Shown here: positions 17,127-25,864 of the stretch, in pieces
Layout of the letters: each line of letters opens with the position of its first letter
Position numbering within the stretch: the first letter of the stretch is position 1
From: Rhizobiales bacterium 62-17
Lineage (GTDB): Bacteria; Pseudomonadota; Alphaproteobacteria; Rhizobiales; Beijerinckiaceae
Assembly: GCA_001898965.1 (NCBI GenBank)
Contig: MKVW01000009.1
Coordinates: 124,001 to 188,000, forward strand
DNA length: 64,000 nt
Direction of reading: 5' to 3'
The notes under the pieces: model-generated
Told to the model about the DNA's origin: nothing
The model's input: only the letters and a program-made list of their open reading frames with translations
The model's database searches: none
Made by a program: the position numbers and the translations under genes

Positions 17127-18038
17127 ATGAATATTACTCTGCGCCAACTCTATGGCTTCAAGGCAGTGGCGGAAGCCGGCACGTTCACGGCAGCGGCCCA
17201 GCGGCTGGGGCTTGCCCAGCCGGCCCTGTCGCAGATCGTGCGCGAGCTGGAGGAAGAGCTCGACGCCCGGCTTTTCGACCGCACGACGCGACGCGTCGAA
17301 CTGACCGCCGCCGGCCGTGAATTCCTGCAAGCGGTGGACCGGCTGATCGAGGATCTCGAACATGCCGTTCACAACACGCGCGAACTGGCGCACCGCAAGC
17401 GCGGCCGCCTCGTCATCGCCGCACCGCCGCTGCTCGCGGCGATGATCGTGCCGCAGTCGATCCAGCAATACAGGCGCAAATTTCCACGCATCGAAGTGGT
17501 GGTGCTCGACATCGCGCCAGAACTGATCGTCGATCGCGTGCGCCGCGGCGATGCTGACTGCGGCATCGGCACTTTCCCTGACGAACAGCAGGGCGTGCGT
17601 CGCGAATTGCTTTTTCAGGACAGTATGATGGCCTGGTGCGCGCCGTCCTCGTCCTTCGCCGGACAGAAAAGCCTGAACTGGTCCGACTTGCCCTCAACCG
17701 ACCTGATCACCCTGACGCGCGAAAGCCGTCTGCGCTTCCTGCTCGATCACACCTATGAATCGCTGGGCCTGTCGGTGCGGCCGGCCCATGAAGTATCGCA
17801 GGTGACGACCGCCGTGATGATGGTCGCCGCCGATCTCGGCATCGCCGTGCTGCCGTCTTACGCCTGGCGCTTCGCGCAGGCCTTCGGTGTGATGGCCAAA
17901 CCACTGAAGAATCCGGAAGTGCGCCGCGACGTTTCGGTGATCTATTCGGAAACTCGCGCACTCTCGCCAGCCGCCATGTCGTTCCTGCGCCTGTTGCGCG
18001 CGCAGAAGGCCAGCCTGCTTCCGCCGAACTCAATTTAA
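17127..18038 (+). CDS. LysR-family transcriptional regulator
   Basis: This 303-residue regulator has an N-terminal HTH ([27 protein letters not shown], then [15 protein letters not shown]) and a C-terminal periplasmic-binding-like effector domain. It lies between a divergent aldehyde dehydrogenase gene and a downstream DapA-family gene, both plausible targets. Inverted copies of a 10-bp AT-rich sequence flank it. It resembles the LysR at 2923-3855 in the first 90 residues more than the other LysR proteins of the window. Confidence 0.88.
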   Translation: MNITLRQLYGFKAVAEAGTFTAAAQRLGLAQPALSQIVRELEEELDARLFDRTTRRVELTAAGREFLQAVDRLIEDLEHAVHNTRELAHRKRGRLVIAAPPLLAAMIVPQSIQQYRRKFPRIEVVVLDIAPELIVDRVRRGDADCGIGTFPDEQQGVRRELLFQDSMMAWCAPSSSFAGQKSLNWSDLPSTDLITLTRESRLRFLLDHTYESLGLSVRPAHEVSQVTTAVMMVAADLGIAVLPSYAWRFAQAFGVMAKPLKNPEVRRDVSVIYSETRALSPAAMSFLRLLRAQKASLLPPNSI

Positions 18039-18042
18039 GCGC

Positions 18043-18052
18043 GATTATAAAT
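18043..18052. promoter_or_regulatory. Possible LysR site, copy 2
   Basis: GATTATAAAT is the exact reverse complement of the site at 17110-17119. It lies just after the LysR stop and about 90 bases before the DapA-family start, where an activator site for that gene would be expected. Confidence 0.4.
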
Positions 18053-18144
18053 CCATAAGCGATCGCCTCTTGATGCTTTGGCCTATTGGCCGAGACTGCG
18101 CGCGGATCGTTCGCCACGAACGACAAGAGACAGCGGATTCGAAT

Positions 18145-19026
18145 ATGTCTTTCTTCAAAGGCGTGATGCCTTACCTCGTCACGCCCATCGACGCCGATGG
18201 TGCCATCCGCACTTCGGTACTTGCCCGGCTATGCGACGATCTCATCCGATCCGGCGTGCATGGCCTGACACCCCTGGGCAGCACCGGCGAATATCCCTAT
18301 CTCAACGACGCACAACGCGAGCGCGTCGTCGCCGCCACGATCGAGGCCGCCCATGGCCGCGTGCCCGTCATTCCCGGCGTCGCGGCACTCAGCACGAAGG
18401 ACGCGATCCAGCAGGCCAAACTCTATCAAGGCCTGCGCGCCAACGGCATCCTGCTCGTGCTCGAGTCTTACTTTCCGCTCGGCGAGGATCAGGTCATCGA
18501 CTATTTCGCCTCGGTGGCGTCACACATCGACATCCCGGTGATCATCTATACCAATCCAAATTTCCAACGCACCCACCTCAGCCTGAAAGTGCTGGAACAG
18601 CTGTCGCGCCATGACAATATCGTCGCGCTAAAAGATGCTTCGACCAACACCGGCCATCTCCTGACAGTGGCGCGGCGCTGCCAAGACCGGCTCGATATTT
18701 TCGCGGCCTCCTCGCACATCATCACCAGCGTGATGATGATCGGCGGCAAGGGTTGGCTCTCCGGCCCCGCCTGCCTCGCACCAAAGCAGAGCGTGAAACT
18801 CTACGATCTGTGTATCGCCGGGCGATGGGAGGAAGCCGCGCGCCTGCAGCGCGATCTCTGGGCGCTCAACGAAGCCTTCGCCAAATTCAATCTCGCCGCC
18901 TGCATCAAGGCCGGACTTGCCCTGCAAGGCTATGACGTGGGCGACCCCATCGCGCCGCAACGCGGCCTCGCGGGCGACGACCGAGATAGCATTGCTCGCG
19001 TGCTCGAAAGCATCGCCAACCTATAA
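18145..19026 (+). CDS. Dihydrodipicolinate synthase/N-acetylneuraminate lyase-family aldolase or dehydratase
   Basis: This 293-residue TIM-barrel protein has the class I aldolase features of the DapA family: GSTGEYPYL (the GxxGE loop), the Tyr of [10 protein letters not shown] and the Schiff-base Lys of IVALKDAST. These enzymes use a lysine-bound pyruvate intermediate. A housekeeping DapA is not implied; the neighbours (LysR and a semialdehyde dehydrogenase) suggest a catabolic member such as a keto-deoxy sugar-acid dehydratase or hydroxypyrroline carboxylate deaminase. The ATG at 18145 begins the recognisable fold; in-frame codons further upstream have no resemblance to it. Confidence 0.83.
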   Translation: MSFFKGVMPYLVTPIDADGAIRTSVLARLCDDLIRSGVHGLTPLGSTGEYPYLNDAQRERVVAATIEAAHGRVPVIPGVAALSTKDAIQQAKLYQGLRANGILLVLESYFPLGEDQVIDYFASVASHIDIPVIIYTNPNFQRTHLSLKVLEQLSRHDNIVALKDASTNTGHLLTVARRCQDRLDIFAASSHIITSVMMIGGKGWLSGPACLAPKQSVKLYDLCIAGRWEEAARLQRDLWALNEAFAKFNLAACIKAGLALQGYDVGDPIAPQRGLAGDDRDSIARVLESIANL

Positions 19027-19056
19027 TCAGTGCTGGACGGAACATCCTACCATTTG

Positions 19057-19191
19057 CCCCTGGATCCCGGATCACGCTGCGCGTGTCCGGGAAGACGCAG
19101 AGGCTGCGGGGAAGATCACGAACATTGAAGAATAGTCCGACACCTTGGTGTCATCCCGGACGCGCCATCGGCGCGATCCGGGATCCAGGGG
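19057..19191. repeat. Intergenic mosaic palindromic repeat, copy 2
   Basis: A perfect 17-bp inverted repeat (19057-19073 and 19175-19191; arms read CCCCTGGATCCCGGATC and its complement) encloses smaller inverted units such as GTGTCCGGGA and TCATCCCGGAC. The right part has the same order of words as the element at 6763-6914. The region lies between convergent genes and holds no gene. Confidence 0.72.
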
Positions 19192-19242
19192 CGTGCGGTA
19201 AAGCGCTACATCACTTCATACTTTGCACCAAGCAACAACCCA

Positions 19243-19893
19243 CTAAGCCGCCGACTTCGGCGTCGCCCTCGACTTGGCCCAATAGCTGGCATCGGCCTTC
19301 GAACGGGAGAGATCGTCCATCGTCTCGAAGCCCGGCGCCATCGAGGCATCGGTGCCGGAAAGAATCTGGTGGTGCTCGATGTTCAAGGTGCGCAGCCAGC
19401 GCTGCTGGCCCATGGTGATGGCGACGAAATAGCCGATCTCGACAATCTCTGGCTCGCTGAAATGCGCCCGCAGGCGCTCCCACATTTTATCTTCGGACGG
19501 CAGATCCCAGGTGATGCATTCGGCATAGGCGAGCGCCGCCTTCTGCCGATCGTCATAGCGCGTCGAACTCTCGAAATTGATCAGGTCCTTGTAGTCGGCC
19601 TCTTCGAGCCCGGCCTTGGCCGACTTCATCGAGCGTTGATTGCCGCAATATTCGCACAGCACCGAACGCGACACATAGACCCGGCACAATTCCTTGATGT
19701 TGTGATCGGCGACACCTTCGCGAAACACCGTCTGCCAGGTGTTGGCAAAGGACCAGAAGGCGGCCGGCACATGGGCGCGGATCGCCTGGCTCTCTGGACG
19801 CGGCGTGCCTTCGCGGCGGCAGCGATCAAGCTCCCGCAACATCGCCTCATCCGTCATTGTGGCTGGCTCGACATAGCTGATGCGTGGCGCCAT
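19243..19893 (-). CDS. AhpD-like/carboxymuconolactone decarboxylase-family protein
   Basis: This 216-residue helical protein contains the AhpD-type segment SVLCEYCGNQRSMKSAK with a CxxC pair at about residues 90-93. In AhpD the motif is CxxCxxxH; here the His position is Arg, so the peroxidase relay is incomplete and the activity may differ. MAPRISYVEP at 19893 is taken as the start. The gene diverges from a LacI repressor, and two near-identical LacI operators lie between them, so it is probably repressed by that protein. Substrate unknown. Confidence 0.75.
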   Translation of the reverse strand: MAPRISYVEPATMTDEAMLRELDRCRREGTPRPESQAIRAHVPAAFWSFANTWQTVFREGVADHNIKELCRVYVSRSVLCEYCGNQRSMKSAKAGLEEADYKDLINFESSTRYDDRQKAALAYAECITWDLPSEDKMWERLRAHFSEPEIVEIGYFVAITMGQQRWLRTLNIEHHQILSGTDASMAPGFETMDDLSRSKADASYWAKSRATPKSAA

Positions 19894-19924
19894 CGGTGCC
19901 TCCCTGGTTTTCGCAAGGCATTCT

Positions 19925-19940
19925 TGCAAACGTTTGTAGA
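19925..19940. promoter_or_regulatory. LacI-type operator O1
   Basis: TTGCAAACGTTTGTAG matches the perfect palindrome at 20002-20017 at 14 of 16 positions and has the central CG of LacI/GalR operators. It lies about 32 bases upstream of the AhpD-like start. Confidence 0.75.
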
Positions 19941-20001
19941 CGAATATTCCGCCATATCCCGAGATATTGTCAATAGGCTCTTGGGTTTTGCGGAAAATTT
20001 G

Positions 20002-20017
20002 CTACAAACGTTTGTAG
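20002..20017. promoter_or_regulatory. LacI-type operator O2
   Basis: CTACAAACGTTTGTAG is a perfect 16-bp palindrome with the central CG of LacI-family sites. It is 22 bases upstream of the lacI-family start and 77 bases centre-to-centre from O1, about seven helical turns, which would allow a repression loop. Confidence 0.82.
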
Positions 20018-20039
20018 AGCTTCATTTTACGGGCACCGA

Positions 20040-21065
20040 ATGCCGGCCGATCCCAAAAATCCCGTCACCCTGAAGGACGTCGCCACGGCGAGCGGCGTGC
20101 ATTTTTCGACCGTCTCGCGGGCGCTGAACCCGGCGACGCGCAATCTGGTCAAGCCGCAGATCGCCGCCCGCATCCTCGAAACCGCCCGCACGCTCGGCTA
20201 TCGACCGAATTCGCTCGCCTCCAGCCTGCGCACCAAACGTTCCGGCGTGGTCGGTGTCGTCGTGCCCGACATGGCGAGCCTGCTGTTTCCGCCCATTCTG
20301 GAAGGCATCGAACACAACCTCCTCAAGGAGGGCTACATGACCATCGTCGCCAATTCGGCGAATGATCCGCAGCGCCATCGCCGCATTCTCGAAGGCATGA
20401 TGGAGCGGCAGGTGGATGGTCTGATCATCGCTTCGGCCACCTTGCGCGATCCGATCCTCGACGAATGGCTGCAAGGCCACGCGCCGATCGTCCTGATGAA
20501 CCGCACCGATGAATTCGGCCGCGCGCCCGCCGTGCTCAGCGACGACATCAAGGGCATCGGCCTCGCCGTGCATCATCTCGCCGGTCTCGGCCATCGCCGC
20601 ATCGGCCATATCGCCGGCCCGGCTTCACTCTCGACCGGCGCAGCGCGCCTCAATGGCTTTCTGCTCGCCTGCGCCGAACTGTCGATCCCCGAGGCGCAAC
20701 GCCCCGTCGTCACCTCAGCCGCCTTCTCGCGCGAGGAAGGCCGGCGCGCCTGCGTCACCCTCCTCGCGCAAAATCCCGATCTCACCGCCATCGTCGCCGC
20801 CAACGACATGATTGCGCTGGGCTGTTACGACGTGTTCGCGCAGCAAGGCCTTGTCTGTCCGCGCGACATGTCGATCACTGGCTACAACGATTCGCCCTTC
20901 ATGGATGTCGTCTCACCACCGCTCAGCACGGTACGCATTCATCAGCGCGACATGGGCCTCGAAGCTTCGCGCCTTCTGCTGGCGCGCATCGCCGGCCAGG
21001 ACATGCCGGGCGACGTTCTGCTGCGCCCGCAATTCATCGCCCGGCAATCGACGGCGGCGCCCTGA
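20040..21065 (+). CDS. LacI/GalR-family repressor
   Basis: This 341-residue regulator has the LacI helix-turn-helix and hinge (VTLKDVATASGVHFSTVSRALN, then LGYRPNSLASSLRT) followed by a ligand-binding domain of the periplasmic-binding type (SGVVGVVVPDMASLLFPPIL onward). It diverges from an AhpD-like gene. Two operators in the shared intergenic region suggest autoregulation together with control of that gene. The effector is unknown. Confidence 0.9.
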   Translation: MPADPKNPVTLKDVATASGVHFSTVSRALNPATRNLVKPQIAARILETARTLGYRPNSLASSLRTKRSGVVGVVVPDMASLLFPPILEGIEHNLLKEGYMTIVANSANDPQRHRRILEGMMERQVDGLIIASATLRDPILDEWLQGHAPIVLMNRTDEFGRAPAVLSDDIKGIGLAVHHLAGLGHRRIGHIAGPASLSTGAARLNGFLLACAELSIPEAQRPVVTSAAFSREEGRRACVTLLAQNPDLTAIVAANDMIALGCYDVFAQQGLVCPRDMSITGYNDSPFMDVVSPPLSTVRIHQRDMGLEASRLLLARIAGQDMPGDVLLRPQFIARQSTAAP

Positions 21066-21071
21066 ACAGGT

Positions 21072-21971
21072 CTAACGCCCGGCCTTCTTCAACACGTCGA
21101 GAAACAGGCTCAACACATTGGAGCGTTGCCCCGCACGGTGCATAACGCTGATCGGCGGCAACAGATCGCCGATGGCGAACGGCAGGACGGCAAGCTTGCG
21201 GCGCGCCACATAATCGGCGGTGGCATCGGCCGTCATGACGCCGATCATGTCGGACTGGCTCAACAGTTCGTAGTTCAGCCGGATCGACGTGGATTCGACC
21301 AAGGGCAGCGGCGGCACGAGCCCGGCCTGAATGAAAATCTTGTCGATCGCCACGCGCACCGGCGCATTGTCGCGCGGCAGCACCCACGGCCATGCGATGA
21401 GATCCACGAGATCAAAACGTTTGCGGCGCGCCAGGGGATGACCCGCCCGCACGACGAGGCTCGGCGCCAGATGAAAGGCGATGCTTTGCACGTCGACGCC
21501 GCTGAGGCCGGTTTCAAGCCGGCCGATCACGCAATCGAGTTCGCCCCGCTGCAAGGCATCGAGCAGCGCGCCATAGGTGCCCTCTTCGATGCGCACGCGC
21601 AAGGTCGGCGCGATCTTCTGCAGCGCCAGCAGGCTCTTCGGCAGAATGTCGCCTTCCGCCACCGACAGCATGCCGATGCGCAGATGGCCACGCAGCCCCT
21701 TGCTGACCGCCACCGCCTCCTGCCGCGACTGCTCGACATCGTTGAGCAAAGCCTCGGCGCGGCCGATAAAGGCCTGGCCGCTCTCGGTCAGCGCGACGCC
21801 ACGCTTGCTGCGCACGAACAGCGACACGCCGAGGATGGCCTCGATCTCGCCGATCAGTTTGGAAATCGCCGGCTGCGTCAAACGCACGCGCTGCGCGGCG
21901 CGCTGCATCGAACCCGCCTGGGCGACGGCCAGAACGACTTCCAGATGGCGCATGCGCAGAGACGAAATCAT
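21072..21971 (-). CDS. LysR-family transcriptional regulator
   Basis: This 299-residue protein has the LysR HTH (MRHLEVVLAVAQAGSMQRAAQ, then LTQPAISKLIGEIEAILG) and a regulatory domain resembling the GbpR/PcaQ branch in ending. The ATG at 21971 has GGAGG at good spacing, better than the ATG at 22013. It is divergent from the MBL-fold/Bug-receptor pair, its most likely targets, and convergent with the LacI gene. Confidence 0.86.
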   Translation of the reverse strand: MISSLRMRHLEVVLAVAQAGSMQRAAQRVRLTQPAISKLIGEIEAILGVSLFVRSKRGVALTESGQAFIGRAEALLNDVEQSRQEAVAVSKGLRGHLRIGMLSVAEGDILPKSLLALQKIAPTLRVRIEEGTYGALLDALQRGELDCVIGRLETGLSGVDVQSIAFHLAPSLVVRAGHPLARRKRFDLVDLIAWPWVLPRDNAPVRVAIDKIFIQAGLVPPLPLVESTSIRLNYELLSQSDMIGVMTADATADYVARRKLAVLPFAIGDLLPPISVMHRAGQRSNVLSLFLDVLKKAGR

Positions 21972-22098
21972 GCCGGAAACCTCCAACTGCATAATATTCC
22001 AATTGGTTATCATGTCATGCCAAAATTCCGTCTTCTCTTATCAAGGGGTGATTTCATACTGCGATCCGCAGATTGAAGGCGACGCGGGAGATTGAGAG

Positions 22099-22992
22099 AT
22101 GCGGATCGTGATGCTTGGAACCGGCGCGGCTTTGCCCGATCCCGATCGCTGCCACACCTCCATCCTCATCACCTTGGACAATGGCCGGCATCTGATGCTC
22201 GACTGCGGCCATGGCGCGACGCGCCAATTGATGCGTGTCGACGTCAATCCCGCCGATGTCGGCGATCTCTTTCTCACCCACCTGCATCACGACCATGTCT
22301 GCGAACTGCCGTTCTTCGTCATCTCGCAATGGATCCTGAGCAAGCGCGGTTCGCTCAACCTGCATGGCCCCGCCGGCACCAAGGAGCTGGTCAGCCATCT
22401 GTTCGAGAACGGCGCCTTCGCCGCCGACATCAAGGCCCGCAGCGCCTATCCAGCACGCCAGGCCAATATGGAAGCCATTCGCCCGGCCGTGCGCGAATAT
22501 AAGGAAGGCCTCGTCTTCGAGGACAAGGACATCCGCGTCACCGCGGCGCTAATGGACCACATCCCGGTCGAGATTTCGCCCTGCTATGGCTTTCGCATCG
22601 AGGCGGAAGGCAAGATCGTCACCTTCAGCGGCGACACCGCGCCCTGCGAAGGCATCCGCAAGATTTCACAGGGCGCCGATCTCCTGATCCACGAATGCAC
22701 CTTCACCGAGGCCTTCATCGAACATCGCCGCAAATCGGCTGTCGGCACCTTCTCGCACACGAGCCCCGCCGAACTCGGCAAGCTGGCGGCGGAAGCCGGC
22801 GTGAAGGAAGTGATCGCCACCCATATCGGTCACGTCGATTCCCTGTCGCCCGTGCTCAAACGCGCGGCCGGCAAGCATCTGCCGGTCGACATGATGGGAC
22901 CGCATCAGATCGACGCCTATGTGAAGGAAATCCGCAGCACCTATAAAGGCCCGTTGCGGATCGCCCACGACCTCATGCGGATTGACCTATAG
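22099..22992 (+). CDS. RNase Z-like MBL-fold metallohydrolase
   Basis: This 297-residue protein has the metallo-beta-lactamase core: GTGAALPDPDRCHTS, DCGHGATRQL and the metal motif THLHHDHV at about residues 55-62. Further ligands are the Asp of FSGDTAPCEG and the His in IATHIGHVDS. Its length and the GTGAALP opening fit the RNase Z/arylsulfatase-like group. Because it precedes a Bug receptor and is divergent from LysR, a role as hydrolase of an imported ester or lactone is more likely than tRNA processing. Substrate not determined. Confidence 0.82.
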   Translation: MRIVMLGTGAALPDPDRCHTSILITLDNGRHLMLDCGHGATRQLMRVDVNPADVGDLFLTHLHHDHVCELPFFVISQWILSKRGSLNLHGPAGTKELVSHLFENGAFAADIKARSAYPARQANMEAIRPAVREYKEGLVFEDKDIRVTAALMDHIPVEISPCYGFRIEAEGKIVTFSGDTAPCEGIRKISQGADLLIHECTFTEAFIEHRRKSAVGTFSHTSPAELGKLAAEAGVKEVIATHIGHVDSLSPVLKRAAGKHLPVDMMGPHQIDAYVKEIRSTYKGPLRIAHDLMRIDL

Positions 22993-23067
22993 CAAATCGC
23001 GTCCCGCGATTTGCTGAGAACCTCCATTTCCATCCGGTATTGAAGCATCCGAAGCGGAGAAAAAGAA

Positions 23068-24045
23068 ATGAGTGCGATCAGCCGCCGTGCCGTTCTGACC
23101 CTCGCTGCTGCTGTTCCTCTTATTTCGACACGAAGTTTCGCCGCTTATCCGGAACGGCCAGTCATGGTCATCGTCCCCTATGCGCCCGGTGGCGCCGGCG
23201 ACATCACCATTCGGCTTTTGTCGGAAGTGATGGAAAAACAGCTCGGCAAGCCTCTGGTCATCGACGCGCGCGGCGGTGGCGGCGGCATGATCGGCGCCAA
23301 GGCGGTCGCAAGCGCGGCGCCTGACGGCTACACGCTGATGATGGGCGCGACCAACAATTTCGTCATCAACCAGTTCATGCTGCCGAAGTCCGGCCTCGAT
23401 CCGCTGCAAGCCTTCGACCTGATCACCCGCGTCGCCGTGGTGCCGTCGGTCATGTACACGCATCCCTCCGTGCCGGCGAAAACCTTGGGCGAATTCATCG
23501 CCTATGCGAAAGCCAATCCCGGCAAGCTCAATTATTCTTCACCCAGCGCCGGCACGGCGCCGCATCTGGCGGTCGAGCGGTTGAAACAGCTCACCGGCAT
23601 CCAGATCACCCATGTGCCGTTTCGCGGTGCGCCGGAAGCCTTACAGGCTGTGGTGCAAAACGACGTGCAGCTCTATCTCGCCGGCTGGGGCGTCGGCCGC
23701 GCGCTCGTCCAATCCGGCCAAGTGAAGGCGCTCGCGGTCGCGGCCGAAAAGCGCCTGCCCAATGTGCCCGATCTGCCGACCGCTGGGGAAAGCGGCCTGC
23801 CCGGCTACGTAATGGAAAACTGGTGGGGATTGGCCGCGCCGCACGGCACGTCGAAGCCGGTGATCCAAGCGATCTACAACGCCACGCGCGCCGCCTTGCA
23901 GGACAAAGCCGTGCTGAAACGCTTCGATGAACTGGGCTTCCTGCCCGGCGGCGAAACGCCCGAGCAATTCGCCCGCAACAGCGAGAGCGAAGCGAAGATG
24001 TGGCAGGACATCGTCGCCAAAGGCGGCTTCGCGGTGAAAGAGTGA
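23068..24045 (+). CDS. Bug/TctC-family solute-binding receptor
   Basis: This 325-residue exported protein begins with a signal peptide (SRRAVLTLAAAVPLISTRSFA) and shows the Bug hallmarks VMVIVPYAPGGAGDITIR and VIDARGGGGGMIGAKAVA. It is probably a periplasmic receptor for a carboxylic acid. It follows the MBL-fold gene by 75 bases on the same strand. Membrane partners of a tripartite tricarboxylate transporter are absent nearby. Confidence 0.88.
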   Translation: MSAISRRAVLTLAAAVPLISTRSFAAYPERPVMVIVPYAPGGAGDITIRLLSEVMEKQLGKPLVIDARGGGGGMIGAKAVASAAPDGYTLMMGATNNFVINQFMLPKSGLDPLQAFDLITRVAVVPSVMYTHPSVPAKTLGEFIAYAKANPGKLNYSSPSAGTAPHLAVERLKQLTGIQITHVPFRGAPEALQAVVQNDVQLYLAGWGVGRALVQSGQVKALAVAAEKRLPNVPDLPTAGESGLPGYVMENWWGLAAPHGTSKPVIQAIYNATRAALQDKAVLKRFDELGFLPGGETPEQFARNSESEAKMWQDIVAKGGFAVKE

Positions 24046-24049
24046 CCAC

Positions 24050-24799
24050 TCACTTGTAGGCGCGCAGGAAGAACACCGCCGTCACCACGCAGGCGAACAG
24101 GATCGTGCCGCCACGCACGATCTGCGGCGGCAATCGACGGCCCAAATGCGCGCCGCCATAACCGCCCGCCAGAGCGCCGATCGCCATCGCCGTCATCTCC
24201 GGCCAATAGACGATGCCGGAGAACGCGAAGATCACCATGGCGATGGTGTTGGCCGACGTCGTCATCAAGGCGCGGGATGGATTGAGCGTCTTGATGTCGG
24301 CGGTATCGAGCAGGCTCCAGGCGGCCAACATCATCAGGCCGACGGCGCCGCCGAAATAGCCGCCGTAAACGCCCAGGATGAACTGGATCGACAGAACGGT
24401 GAAGACGCCGGTGGAGAAATGACGCCGCAGCAGAGGCCCAAGCCTGGGCCCAAAAGTCAGCATCAGAGTGGCGACCAACAGCAGCCAGGGCAACACATGG
24501 TCGAACAGGCTGGTCGGCGTCCAGAGAAGGAGCAGCGCACCGATAGCGCCGCCAATCAAGGTCATCAGCCATGTCGGCAACAGCGGCACGCCGGCCACTT
24601 GACCAAGTCCGTCGCGATAGACCCACACGCTCGCCACCCCGCCCGGCCACAAAGCGACGGTACTCGACGCATTGGCCGCGACCGAAGGCACACCGGCGGC
24701 GATCAAGGCTGGCAAAGTGACGAAGGAGCCGCCGCCAGCCAGCGCATTCATCGCACCGGCGAGGAAGCCGGCGGCACAGAGCAGGAGATAAGTGGTCAT
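24050..24799 (-). CDS. TauE/SafE-family membrane transporter
   Basis: This 249-residue inner-membrane protein has about eight hydrophobic segments. The N-terminal AGFLAGAMNALAGGGSFVTLPAL is the signature of the TauE/SafE family, which exports sulfite, sulfoacetate or other organic anions. It is convergent with the Bug receptor gene, with 4 bases between them. There is no sulfonate-degradation gene next to it, so the substrate is open. Confidence 0.85.
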   Translation of the reverse strand: MTTYLLLCAAGFLAGAMNALAGGGSFVTLPALIAAGVPSVAANASSTVALWPGGVASVWVYRDGLGQVAGVPLLPTWLMTLIGGAIGALLLLWTPTSLFDHVLPWLLLVATLMLTFGPRLGPLLRRHFSTGVFTVLSIQFILGVYGGYFGGAVGLMMLAAWSLLDTADIKTLNPSRALMTTSANTIAMVIFAFSGIVYWPEMTAMAIGALAGGYGGAHLGRRLPPQIVRGGTILFACVVTAVFFLRAYK

Positions 24800-25017
24800 G
24801 CGTCTCCATCCCTGGCGGCCGCGAAGTTCAAGACTTCGCCAAACCCACGACGACCGTCAAGGCAGCGGTCTGCCCAACTAAGGTTGATTGAATGAGGCGA
24901 TTGGCAGCCTTCCTGACCTTCGCTAACCTGCCGTTCCGTTGCGGAAAAAGTCGAAACCAAATCCGGCCTCAATCATTGGCTTAACTTCTAGCCCGCAATC
25001 CTGCTGGAGACGTCCCC

Positions 25018-25767
25018 ATGTATGCGCGTCGCACCCTCCTCCAATCTTCCGTCGGCGCCGCGGCGCTGGCTTTCGCCCAGTCTCTGCTGCCGCGCGCAGC
25101 ACAGGCACAAGCCCCGGCACCCGCGGCCCCCGCGCCGGCCGCCCCCAGCGGCCCCTTCCATCTGCCGAAACTCGGCTATGCCTATAACGCGCTCGAACCG
25201 CATGTCGACGCCATGACCATGGAGATCCATTACTCGCGTCATCATCAGGCCTATGTGAACGGCATCAACGCGGTGGCCGAACGGTGGCCGGAGATCGCCA
25301 AGATCCCGATCGTCGAGACCCTGCAGGATTTGGGCAAAGTGCCGGAGAAGGAACGCACCGCCGTGCGCAACAATCTCGGCGGCCATTGGAACCACAGTTT
25401 CTTCTGGGAATTGATGACGCCCGGTGGCGCAAAAGAGCCGCAGGACAAGCTGCGTTCCGGCATCGACGCCGCCTTCGGCGATGTCGCCAAGATGAAACAA
25501 GCAGTCAATGCGGCCGCCGCCTCGCGCTTCGGCTCCGGCTGGGGCTGGCTAATCGTCGACAAGGACGGCGCGCTGCGCATCGTCTCCACCGCCAACCAGG
25601 ATACGCCATTTGAACTCGGCGCCCGCGCCGTCGTGCTCGGCGTCGACGTGTGGGAACATGCCTACTACCTCAAATACCAGAACCGCCGGCCGGATTATCT
25701 CACCGCTTGGTGGAACGTAGTGAACTGGGACAAGGCGGCGGAAAATTACGCCAAGGCGAAGGGGTAA
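25018..25767 (+). CDS. Exported Fe/Mn superoxide dismutase
   Basis: This 249-residue enzyme disproportionates superoxide. A twin-arginine-type leader (MYARRTLLQSSVGAAALAFA, cleavage near AQAQ at about 31) and an Ala/Pro linker precede the catalytic domain. Metal ligands are visible as His71 (EIHYSRHH), His126 (GGHWNHSFFW), Asp210 and His214 (VDVWEHAYY). Gln in TANQDTP and the GGHWNH wording favour the manganese type. The Tat-like leader implies folding and metal loading in the cytoplasm before export. Most alphaproteobacterial Fe/Mn enzymes are cytoplasmic, so the leader is noteworthy. Confidence 0.88.
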   Translation: MYARRTLLQSSVGAAALAFAQSLLPRAAQAQAPAPAAPAPAAPSGPFHLPKLGYAYNALEPHVDAMTMEIHYSRHHQAYVNGINAVAERWPEIAKIPIVETLQDLGKVPEKERTAVRNNLGGHWNHSFFWELMTPGGAKEPQDKLRSGIDAAFGDVAKMKQAVNAAAASRFGSGWGWLIVDKDGALRIVSTANQDTPFELGARAVVLGVDVWEHAYYLKYQNRRPDYLTAWWNVVNWDKAAENYAKAKG

Positions 25768-25794
25768 ACCGAGAAGCGTCTTAATGTAAGCAGT

Positions 25795-25822
25795 GAGTGA
25801 AAGACATCGCAGTCTTTCGCTC
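25795..25822 (+). terminator. Hairpin after superoxide dismutase
   Basis: GAGTGAAAGAC (25795-25805) and GTCTTTCGCTC (25812-25822) form an 11-base stem with one mismatch and a 6-base loop, 28 bases after the stop. It lacks a clear T-run, so it may be a processing or weak termination site. Confidence 0.4.
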
Positions 25823-25864
25823 AGTAATTAATTCAAGGGCTCCCTAACTTTCAGGACAACCATC

